Of a stretch of DNA of 17,572 nt, positions 1 to 6,341 are shown piece after piece. This DNA is from CAMCYM01 sp041191165. GTDB lineage: Bacteria > Bacteroidota > Bacteroidia > Flavobacteriales_D > Sanyastnellaceae. The first letter of the stretch is position 1; each line of letters starts with the position of its first letter. The DNA lies in assembly GCA_041191165.1 (NCBI GenBank), contig JBEEPJ010000018.1:1-17572 (forward strand), in the 5' to 3' direction. Under the pieces are notes generated by a model. The model ran no database searches. It saw nothing but the letters and a program-made list of their open reading frames with translations, and was not told the origin of the DNA. The position numbers and the translations under genes are program-made.

Positions 1-1595
1 ACATCCGATTGGTCGGCGCACCGCCTGAGAGTGTGGGCAAATATGGAGGGGATACGGACAACTGGATGTGGCCCCGTCACACCGGGGATTTTGCGATGCT
101 CCGGATTTATGCGAATGGAGACAATGAACCCGCGGACTTCAGCAAGGAGAACAAGCCATTCGTTCCGCGTCGTCACCTGAAAGTCGCCACGGATGGCGTT
201 CAGGAAGGAGACTTCACCATGGTGATGGGCTATCCCGGAAGCACCGATCGTTTCCTGAGCAGCCACGGGGTGCGCCAGGCACTGGCTGCATACAATCCGT
301 CCGTAGTGGACGTGAGGGATCTCAAACTAAAGGTCATGAAATCGCACATGGATGCCGATCCCGCTGTGCGCATCCAATATGCCGCCAAATACGCGCAAAC
401 CGCGAATTACTGGAAGTACTACATCGGACAGAGCAAGGGACTCAAGCGATTGCGCATCGAAGAGCAGAAAAAAGAGCTCGAAGATGCTTTCGCTGCGTGG
501 GTCGCTGCTTCTCCCGAACGCCAGGAGAAGTATGGGGAAGCTCTGGGGTTGATTCAGAGTTTCTACGAGGCGACGGATGCCACTGTGAAGGGAGATGTCT
601 ATGCGCGTGAAGCTGGACTGGTCGGAGCTGATATCGTCCTTTTCGCTGTGCGTTTTTCAAGAGGTGCAGCAGGACTTTTTTCAGAGGATCCGGAGAAGGT
701 GAAGAGCGCCCAGGCATCGCTGACCCGATTGGCCGAGAACTTCTTTAAAGACTACGACCAGGCCACGGACCGCGACTTGTTCGTGGCATTGATGTCCAAG
801 TACCGCCAAGACATCCCCTCCCACCTCCACCCGAGCTTTTTCGCCTTGGTGCAAGACAAACACAAGGGGGATTTCGGGCGATTCGCAGATCAGATGTACG
901 CCAAGAGCTTTTTGGTTGACCGGGAGAAGTGCCTCGCCTTCATCCAAAAACCCAGCAAAAAGGCGCTGGACGCAGATTTGGCCGTGCTGGCGGGAAACAG
1001 TGCACTGGAGCGCTACCTCTCCTCTCAGGCGAGTGATGCCCAAGAGAAGTTCGACCGGGGATACCGGCTCTTCGTGCAGGGATTGCGCGAGATGCAGCCG
1101 AACAAGGCGTTCGCACCGGACGCCAATTCCACCATGCGCTTGACCTACGGGCTGGTGGATGATTACGATGCCGCAGATGCTGTGCACTATGACTACTTCA
1201 CCACCGCGCAGGGAATTTTGGAAAAGATGGACAATTCGAATCCGGAATTTGTGGTGGATGCGCGCATGGAAAAGATGTTGCTCCAAAAGGACTTCGGCCG
1301 CTGGGCAGATGCACAAGGAGAGTTGCGCGTTTGTTTCGTGCATGGAACGGACATCACGGGAGGCAACTCCGGCAGCCCGGTGCTCAACGCAAATGGCGAT
1401 CTCATCGGACTGGCCTTCGACGGAAACTGGGAAGCGATGAGCGGGGACATCGCTTTCGAGCCCGAGCTCCAGCGCACCATTTCCGTGGACATCCGTTATG
1501 TCATGTGGGTGGTGGACCGCTATGCCGGTGCGACGAACATCATTCAAGAAATCGACTTTGTGCCAGGGGTGGGATCTCCTCGGGCTGCGCAGTAA
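1..1595 (+). CDS. S46 family dipeptidyl-peptidase, DPP7-type (3' part)
   Basis: This is the C-terminal part of a secreted or periplasmic serine exopeptidase that removes dipeptides from the N-terminus of peptides. The frame is open from the left edge (first full codon at base 3), so the true start, signal peptide and catalytic His lie outside; the TTG at base 9 is not a real start. The S46 hallmark GDTDNWMWPRHTGDF is at the very beginning, with the probable catalytic Asp at 87-89. The nucleophile motif GGNSGSP has its Ser at 1368-1370. The Asp-Ser spacing, 427 residues, agrees with characterised S46 enzymes. Eighteen residues after the Ser is Gly (1422-1424, in LAFDGNWEAMSGD). That position is Gly in DPP7 and Arg in the Asp/Glu-specific DPP11, so I infer DPP7-like hydrophobic specificity. 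The family-typical end IRYVMWVVDRYAGA is present. The gene converges on the PEPC-like gene. Confidence 0.93.
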   Translation, partial: IRLVGAPPESVGKYGGDTDNWMWPRHTGDFAMLRIYANGDNEPADFSKENKPFVPRRHLKVATDGVQEGDFTMVMGYPGSTDRFLSSHGVRQALAAYNPSVVDVRDLKLKVMKSHMDADPAVRIQYAAKYAQTANYWKYYIGQSKGLKRLRIEEQKKELEDAFAAWVAASPERQEKYGEALGLIQSFYEATDATVKGDVYAREAGLVGADIVLFAVRFSRGAAGLFSEDPEKVKSAQASLTRLAENFFKDYDQATDRDLFVALMSKYRQDIPSHLHPSFFALVQDKHKGDFGRFADQMYAKSFLVDREKCLAFIQKPSKKALDADLAVLAGNSALERYLSSQASDAQEKFDRGYRLFVQGLREMQPNKAFAPDANSTMRLTYGLVDDYDAADAVHYDYFTTAQGILEKMDNSNPEFVVDARMEKMLLQKDFGRWADAQGELRVCFVHGTDITGGNSGSPVLNANGDLIGLAFDGNWEAMSGDIAFEPELQRTISVDIRYVMWVVDRYAGATNIIQEIDFVPGVGSPRAAQ

Positions 1596-1614
1596 TCGCT
1601 TCGATGTCGAAAGG

Positions 1615-1648
1615 AAAGCGGGCTACCTCACGGTGGCCCGCTTTTTTT
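1615..1648. terminator. Rho-independent terminator between convergent genes
   Basis: A 13-bp stem, AAAGCGGGCTACC pairing with GGTGGCCCGCTTT through one G-T wobble, closes over a TCAC loop and runs into seven T on the plus strand. It sits 20 bases after the S46 stop and clearly serves that gene. On the minus strand the same hairpin begins at the stop codon of the PEPC-like gene (1649-1647), but its following U-tract is poor, so termination there is less certain. Confidence 0.88.
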
Positions 1649-4040
1649 ATACCGCGTTTCGGCTGGCGTTTGCAATCCCAAAACCCGCCCGATCCCTCAG
1701 TCGCAACCAAGTTTCTCGATGGTTGGGTTGAGCTTCCTGCGCGTCGCCCGTTGTCGCATCATGCTGGCTGAGCGCTTCTCGTGCCACATGTTGGATGATG
1801 TGCAGGGGTCGGGTCAAATGATTCCGCAAGGCAATGGACTCGCGGGTCGCGGGTTGATTTTCCATGAGCATCGACATCCCGCTCAAACGAAGCACCGCCT
1901 CTCGCGTTCGGTTGAACTCCGATTCGATTTGACACCAAACCGCGCCCCAAATGGGATGGAGCGACCATTCCCGGGTGAGACGAAAATCGCATTTGCACAT
2001 GCTCTGCATGCTATTGTCGACCAGGGCTCGGAAAAACGCATGGTTGTGATAGAGGTCGGTCAGCGCCGCGATTCCTCGCTCTCGCTCCACGGCTTCCAAT
2101 GCCGTTCCCAATCCATAGTAGCCCGGGACGTTTTGCTTGACCTGGGTCCAGGCGTAAACCACCGATGCCGAATCCCCGGGCACTGCTCCCAAAGCAGACG
2201 TCGAATAGTCCTGCCAGCCGGGCATGGTGGTGAGGGATCGGTAGGCCTGCTGGCTGAGATTGGATAGTTGGGCGATACAGGCGTTGTGGGCCTCCGAAGT
2301 TTCCGACTGGGGTTCGGGAAACAACAAGTGTTCCAGTCCTGCCGTCAGCATGAGCTCGAGATTGTATCCTGCGGACCGGACGACGCCAAAGTTGGAGCTG
2401 ATGGTTTGGCCGGGGATGGTGGATTGGACCTCGCGTTGAGGGAACATCCCTCCTACTGCGGCGTAGTAGCGGTGGGTGTATCGACCGCCTCTGGAGGCCG
2501 GCCCCCCTCTCCCATCGAGGAATACCAGATCTATACCGAGGCGGGATGCGTGGTTGTGGAGTGCGAGTTTGGCCTGTAAAATGGCGCTGTTCGCGAAGAA
2601 GTACCCCCCGTCAAGGACGCAGTCCGAGAAGGAAATCATCAGGGTCTGTTGCCTCCCACGGGCCTCGAGGTGGTGCAAATATCGGGAAGTAGCGAGCAGT
2701 TCATCGCACGTTTCATGCGCGCGTGCCAGCGCTTCCATCGAATCGAGAACGGGGACAAAGTCCCAAGGCGGGGAATCCGTGCCCAGGAACGCACATGCCC
2801 AGTCGAACACCCGGAGAACGTCCTCCGCAGCGCGAAAACCCACCACGAGGCAACGATGGCAGCCCCTTTCTCCATTCATTCGCTGCACGTCTGCACCTGC
2901 CTCGAACATGCGCTTGGCCGCGTCAGCGTGCGCGCGCTCATCTGCCCCCACTTGGGCATTTATGCGGATGTCCATGGAGGCCAAATAGAATCCCATCATC
3001 CTCAGCCGGAACTGAAACAACCGGATCTCCTCTACAAACAGGCCGTCACAGTGCTGCTCCACCGTTTCCGCTATGCGCTCCAAGCGCAAATCCCAATCCC
3101 GGGCATCGCCTGCATTTCCTTGGGGTTCCCGCAAGAAGTTGTCGAGTTCCTCCTGCATGGCCTCCAAAGCGGGCGCAACATCCTTGAAGGTGATGCGCCT
3201 GCGCAGTTGTCGAATGTCACGGCGGTAACACCGAAGGAGGTGTACCTTGTATCGGAGCCCTATGGCCCGCAATTCCTCCGGGCTGCAGGCCGCTGCGGAC
3301 TTGTCATCCCCCCCCGGCCAACTTCCCACTGCGACCAATCCGGCATGCACTCCATTGCCTGAGGGATCTTCAATGGCCTGGGCCACCCGGGCCATGAGCT
3401 GTGGGCCCGCCTCATAAAACACGTTCTCGAGATACCACATTTGCCGGGTGGCCGTCTCAACCACGGTAGGCCGTGTGGCCGGAAAAAAGGGGGTCAGCCC
3501 CAGTTGATGGAGCAACTTGCGGATGAGCACCAAGTCGTTTTGCTCCATCGCTTCCGCCAAGTCCGTCACAATGCCCAGGGCCGTGCCCGGGTAAAATGGA
3601 GTGGCCTGCGAAGTGAGGACGACCCTAACCCCCAAATCCCGAATGGCCTGCCGGAGGCGGGGCCCTTTCTCCGCTTTTCGGACCCGCTGCATCAGTTGGG
3701 TGAGCGAACCCTCTCCTTGGAAATCGTGCAATTGCGCGTAACGTGCATCCTCCAGCGCATCCACCAGAACCACTTGACGCTCAATGTATTGAACGATACG
3801 AAAAAGCATTTCGAACTTCTCCTGTACCGTGTGAACCCCCTGTGCCTTGAAAAAAGCATCGAGAATGTCCTGCGGCCGCTGGTCTGCGGCGAGTCCCGTT
3901 TCGCATGCCTCCTGCAAAACGGGGACCCGAAGGCCAGTCGCCCGGATCCCATCCAGCGGCAGGGTCAGGAAAATCCCGTTGTACACCTCGAAAGGGTGAC
4001 TGACAATGGCATGATAATCGGGGGCCTTGCGCTCGGACAT
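1647..4040 (-). CDS. ppc: PEP carboxylase family protein, probable pseudoenzyme
   Basis: PEP carboxylase normally makes oxaloacetate from PEP and bicarbonate. This 797-residue protein is clearly a homologue: early YNGIFLTLPLDGI, ERQVVLVDALEDA, WYLENVFYEAG, LASMDIR (Arg359, like E. coli Arg396), NGERGCHR, DGRGGPASRGG (Arg511, Arg517), AWTQVKQNVPGYYG and a C-terminal SRN. The catalytic signatures are degraded, however. TAHPT(E/Q) reads TSQATP, so the essential His is Gln145. GGDRDGNP reads GGDDKSAA (243-250). GYSDxxKDxG reads SFSDCVLDGG, with Leu476 for the catalytic Lys. The metal-ligand position E. coli Glu506 is Asp433, although Asp473 remains. The arginine-rich GSRPAKR...LRAIP loop before AWTQ is short and has no Arg. 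The frame is intact and the homology continuous, so this is not a sequencing frameshift. The protein is shorter than E. coli PEPC (883). It is divergent from the aldo/keto reductase gene. The family call is firm; loss of carboxylase activity is inferred. Confidence 0.9.
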   Translation of the reverse strand: MSERKAPDYHAIVSHPFEVYNGIFLTLPLDGIRATGLRVPVLQEACETGLAADQRPQDILDAFFKAQGVHTVQEKFEMLFRIVQYIERQVVLVDALEDARYAQLHDFQGEGSLTQLMQRVRKAEKGPRLRQAIRDLGVRVVLTSQATPFYPGTALGIVTDLAEAMEQNDLVLIRKLLHQLGLTPFFPATRPTVVETATRQMWYLENVFYEAGPQLMARVAQAIEDPSGNGVHAGLVAVGSWPGGDDKSAAACSPEELRAIGLRYKVHLLRCYRRDIRQLRRRITFKDVAPALEAMQEELDNFLREPQGNAGDARDWDLRLERIAETVEQHCDGLFVEEIRLFQFRLRMMGFYLASMDIRINAQVGADERAHADAAKRMFEAGADVQRMNGERGCHRCLVVGFRAAEDVLRVFDWACAFLGTDSPPWDFVPVLDSMEALARAHETCDELLATSRYLHHLEARGRQQTLMISFSDCVLDGGYFFANSAILQAKLALHNHASRLGIDLVFLDGRGGPASRGGRYTHRYYAAVGGMFPQREVQSTIPGQTISSNFGVVRSAGYNLELMLTAGLEHLLFPEPQSETSEAHNACIAQLSNLSQQAYRSLTTMPGWQDYSTSALGAVPGDSASVVYAWTQVKQNVPGYYGLGTALEAVERERGIAALTDLYHNHAFFRALVDNSMQSMCKCDFRLTREWSLHPIWGAVWCQIESEFNRTREAVLRLSGMSMLMENQPATRESIALRNHLTRPLHIIQHVAREALSQHDATTGDAQEAQPNHRETWLRLRDRAGFGIANASRNAV

Positions 4041-4047
4041 TTGGGGC

Positions 4048-4055
4048 CAAAGGTA
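4048..4055 (-). promoter_or_regulatory. Candidate -7 box for the PEPC-like gene
   Basis: On the minus strand the box reads TACCTTTG, an exact match to the Bacteroidota TAnnTTTG element, 7 bases before the ATG at 4040. No good TTG -33 element is visible at the usual spacing. If used, the transcript would be almost leaderless. Confidence 0.45.
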
Positions 4056-4074
4056 TGCCGTAACTTCACGGCAT
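4055..4074. promoter_or_regulatory. Inverted repeat in the divergent PEPC-like/AKR promoter region
   Basis: ATGCCGT and ACGGCAT form a perfect 7-bp inverted repeat around the 6-base spacer AACTTC. The repeat lies in the 32-base gap between the two divergent start codons and runs into the reductase ATG. It encloses that gene's candidate -7 box and touches the one for the PEPC-like gene. It could be an operator or a hairpin; I know of no regulator for it. Confidence 0.35.
4061..4068 (+). promoter_or_regulatory. Candidate -7 box for the aldo/keto reductase gene
   Basis: TAACTTCA resembles TAnnTTTG with two mismatches and ends 4 bases before the ATG at 4073. TTTG at 4040-4043 lies 17 bases upstream, slightly short for a Bacteroidota -33 element. 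Confidence 0.3.
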
Positions 4075-5056
4075 GGAATACCGCATCATGGGCCCCACGG
4101 GGCTCCCTTTGAGCGAAGTCTCCTTCGGGAGCTGGATCACCTTTGGGAATCAGATCGATGCGCGGGTGAGCGCCGAGTTGATGGAATTCGCCTACGACCG
4201 GGGGGTGAACTTCTTCGACAATGCCGAGACGTATGCCCATGGACATTCGGAGGAGGTGATGGGCCAAATCCTCCAAGCAAAAGGCTGGTCCCGCGACACC
4301 TGGTGTGTCTCCTCCAAGGTCTTCTTCGGGGCGGGAGGTCAGGCGCCCACCCAACGCGGACTCCATCGCAAGCACATCATCGAAGCTTGCCATGCCGCGC
4401 TGCGTCGGCTCCGGGTGGAGTACCTCGACTTGTACATGTGCCACCGTCCCGATAAGAAAACCCCGATCGAAGAGACGGTTTGGACGATGCACCAGTTGAT
4501 TCAGCAGGGCAAGATCCTCTATTGGGGCACCTCAGAGTGGAGCGCTGCGGAAATCCTCGAGGCCCACCGCATCGCCGCCCTGCATCACCTCATCGGGCCG
4601 GTGGTCGAACAGCCGCAGTACAACGCCTTGGTCCGGGAGAAAATGGAAGCAGAGTACCTCGATGTTTTCAGAACGGTGGGCATGGGCACCACCACATGGA
4701 GTCCGCTGGCTTCCGGGGTTTTGACCGGAAAGTATCTGAAAGGCGGCGCCGAGGCGCATCGGCTGGGCCGGGAGGAATTGCGCTGGCTGGCTGACCGGTT
4801 GCTCACCCCGGAGACCGCGGCGAAGGTGGAGGGATGGGTGGGTTTGGCCTCGGAAAACGGCCTGACTCCGGCACAGCTGGGCATCCTCTGGTGCCTGCGA
4901 AACCCCCACGTGACCACGGTCCTGCTCGGCGCCTCCAACCTCGCCCAACTCCGCGAGAATCTCGATGCCCTCGACCACAAGGGTCGGGTCGATGCGCGCA
5001 CTTGGGAGGCCGTCGATGCCCTTTTCGGAAACCGTCCCATCCTCCCCGCCTACTGA
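4073..5056 (+). CDS. Aldo/keto reductase, Kv-beta/YghZ-like
   Basis: This 327-residue protein should be a cytoplasmic NADPH-dependent oxidoreductase with a TIM-barrel fold. The AKR catalytic tetrad is complete: Asp49 and Tyr54 in FFDNAETYAHG, Lys82 in VSSKVFFG, and His124 in YMCHRPD. GRxxLPLSE-like and SFGSW N-terminal motifs, RKHIIEACHAALRRL, YWGTSEWSAAEI, EQPQYNALVR, TTWSPLASGVLTGKY and the late LLGASNLAQLRENL match the potassium-channel-beta/YghZ (AKR6/14) branch. Typical members also have about 325-345 residues. The physiological substrate cannot be read from the sequence; YghZ-type enzymes reduce small aldehydes such as methylglyoxal. It is the first gene of a likely AKR-trmD-rplS unit, with only 9 bases before trmD, and is divergent from the PEPC-like gene. 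The ATG at 4073 gives a standard N-terminus. Confidence 0.93.
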   Translation: MEYRIMGPTGLPLSEVSFGSWITFGNQIDARVSAELMEFAYDRGVNFFDNAETYAHGHSEEVMGQILQAKGWSRDTWCVSSKVFFGAGGQAPTQRGLHRKHIIEACHAALRRLRVEYLDLYMCHRPDKKTPIEETVWTMHQLIQQGKILYWGTSEWSAAEILEAHRIAALHHLIGPVVEQPQYNALVREKMEAEYLDVFRTVGMGTTTWSPLASGVLTGKYLKGGAEAHRLGREELRWLADRLLTPETAAKVEGWVGLASENGLTPAQLGILWCLRNPHVTTVLLGASNLAQLRENLDALDHKGRVDARTWEAVDALFGNRPILPAY

Positions 5057-5065
5057 ACCCGGATC

Positions 5066-5773
5066 ATGCGCATCGATATTCTCACCGTCCTGCCCGGACT
5101 GTTGCAAGGGCCTTTTTCGGAGAGCATCGTGGCCCGCGGCATGGAAAAGGGGTTGGTGGAGGTTCACGTGCACGACCTGCGGCAATGGTCGACGGATAAA
5201 CACAAAAAAGTTGATGATGCCCCGTTCGGTGGCGCAGCGGGCATGGTGATGACCATCCAGCCCATCCATGATGCCATTCGCGAACTTCAAGCACAACGGA
5301 ATTACGAGGAAGTGATTTACCTCACCCCCGACGGGGAGCGATTGGCGCAACCCCGGGTTAACCGGTTGTCCTTGTGCGGCAACCTCATCCTGCTTTGTGG
5401 CCATTACAAAGGGGTCGATCAGCGCGTGCGGGACCACTTGGTGACCCTCGAAATCTCCATTGGGGATTATGTGCTCTCCGGTGGCGAATTGGCGGCAGCC
5501 GTGCTGACGGACGCCCTGGTACGGCTGGTGCCCGGGGTGTTGGGGGACGAGACCAGCGCCCTGTCCGACAGTTTTCAGGATGGGCTCCTCGCGCCCCCCG
5601 TTTACACGCGGCCTGCAGCCTATGGGGAATGGGAAGTGCCAGAAGTCCTTCGGTCCGGGGACCACACGCGCATTGCGGATTGGGAGGAAAAGCAAGCCAT
5701 GGAACGCACCCAAAAGCGACGCCCTGATTTGTGGGCGGATTTTTTGTCAGGGGAAAGCGTGCAGGATGCATGA
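5066..5773 (+). CDS. trmD: tRNA (guanine37-N1)-methyltransferase TrmD
   Basis: TrmD methylates G37 next to the anticodon of tRNAs reading CNN codons, using S-adenosylmethionine, and so prevents +1 frameshifting. It is a SPOUT-fold dimer. The 235-residue protein starts with the usual MRIDILTVLPG and carries VDDAPFGGAAGM, the knot segments GHYKGVDQR (112-120) and SIGDYVLSGGE (131-141), then PGVLGDETSALSDSF, PPVYTRP and VPEVLRSGDH. The length is normal for the family. It lies 9 bases after the reductase and 50 bases before rplS. The trmD-rplS pairing is the common bacterial order, but rpsP and rimM, which often precede it, are replaced here by the reductase. Confidence 0.97.
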   Translation: MRIDILTVLPGLLQGPFSESIVARGMEKGLVEVHVHDLRQWSTDKHKKVDDAPFGGAAGMVMTIQPIHDAIRELQAQRNYEEVIYLTPDGERLAQPRVNRLSLCGNLILLCGHYKGVDQRVRDHLVTLEISIGDYVLSGGELAAAVLTDALVRLVPGVLGDETSALSDSFQDGLLAPPVYTRPAAYGEWEVPEVLRSGDHTRIADWEEKQAMERTQKRRPDLWADFLSGESVQDA

Positions 5774-5783
5774 ATTTTCTTTG

Positions 5784-5791
5784 TAATATTG
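5784..5791 (+). promoter_or_regulatory. Candidate internal promoter (-7 box) for rplS
   Basis: TAATATTG, one mismatch from TAnnTTTG and followed by CACCCCC, sits in the 50-base trmD-rplS gap, 32 bases before the rplS ATG. This would leave a short 5' leader, unlike the other units in the window. No clear -33 element is seen. Confidence 0.3.
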
Positions 5792-5823
5792 CACCCCCGT
5801 TAGTGGGGTTAATCACCACAGAG

Positions 5824-6186
5824 ATGGATCGGATCAAGGAAATCGCAAGCAAACTGGTTGAAATGCCCTCGTGGCCGGATTTCAAAGCGGGGGACACCAT
5901 TACGGTGACCATCAAAATCAAGGAGGGGAACAAGGAGCGCTTGCAGAAGTTCCAAGGGGTTGTGATTCAACGCCGTGGCATCGGACACACGGCCACCTTC
6001 ACGGTGCGCAAGGTGACCAGTGGCATCGGCGTAGAACGGATTTTCCCTGTGACATCCCCCTTCATCGAGGAGGTTGAAGTCAACAAGCGGGGCCGCGTCC
6101 GTCGTGCACGGATCTTCTATCTGCGCGATCGCATGGGCAAATCTGCGCGCATCAAGGAGAAGCGCTACTTCCGCCCAGAAAACTGA
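5824..6186 (+). CDS. rplS: 50S ribosomal protein L19
   Basis: L19 lies at the interface of the 50S and 30S subunits. The protein has 120 residues from the chosen ATG. It contains FKAGDTITVTIKIKEGNKERLQKFQGVVIQRRG, TFTVRKVTSGIGVERIFP, SPFIEEVEVNKRGRVRRARIFYLR and GKSARIKEKR, which span the whole family domain. The frame is open upstream to 5731, but that extension overlaps trmD and resembles no L19; the ATG at 5824 gives the usual N-terminus of about 15 residues before the SH3-like domain. It is the last gene of the unit and is followed by a strong terminator. Confidence 0.97.
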   Translation: MDRIKEIASKLVEMPSWPDFKAGDTITVTIKIKEGNKERLQKFQGVVIQRRGIGHTATFTVRKVTSGIGVERIFPVTSPFIEEVEVNKRGRVRRARIFYLRDRMGKSARIKEKRYFRPEN

Positions 6187-6224
6187 AAAAAGGGAATTTT
6201 CCTTCTTCGTTGCAAACAGTGAAC

Positions 6225-6241
6225 CCGAGAAAGATTCTCGG
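6225..6241. other. Small hairpin downstream of rplS
   Basis: CCGAGA and TCTCGG pair perfectly across the AAGAT loop. No T-run follows, so it is not itself a terminator. It lies 11 bases before the strong terminator and may protect the 3' end of the rplS mRNA or be chance. Confidence 0.3.
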
Positions 6242-6251
6242 TGTGCACGTC

Positions 6252-6285
6252 AAAAAAAGCCACCTCTGCGGAGGTGGCTTTTTTT
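6252..6285. terminator. Bidirectional terminator between rplS and the FTCD gene
   Basis: A perfect 15-bp inverted repeat (seven A, then GCCACCTC, loop TGCG, then GAGGTGGC and seven T) gives a GC-rich stem and a U-tract on both strands. It lies 65 bases past rplS on the plus strand and 56 bases past the FTCD stop on the minus strand, so it can end both converging units. Confidence 0.95.
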
Positions 6286-6341
6286 ATGGTTCAATAAATG
6301 AAGTTGGAGCGCCCGAACGGCGTCCGGCGGGCCGGAAAGTC

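Noticed and set aside
681..1547. 288-codon minus-strand open frame inside the S46 gene
   Set aside because: It is antisense to conserved S46 catalytic sequence and has no recognisable features.
3311..3315. Sequencing frameshift at the C-run in the PEPC-like gene as a cause of the lost GGDRDGNP motif
   Set aside because: Family-like sequence continues in the same frame on both sides (GSWPGGD before, RRDIRQLRRRITFKDV after), and the other lost motifs are far away, so one indel cannot explain them.
4532..5713. 393-codon minus-strand open frame opposite the reductase and trmD genes
   Set aside because: It crosses two well-supported genes, shows no recognisable domain, and is the expected antisense shadow of GC-rich codons.
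5731..5823. Upstream-extended start for rplS
   Set aside because: The extension overlaps trmD and adds 31 residues not seen in L19; the ATG at 5824 gives the standard N-terminus.
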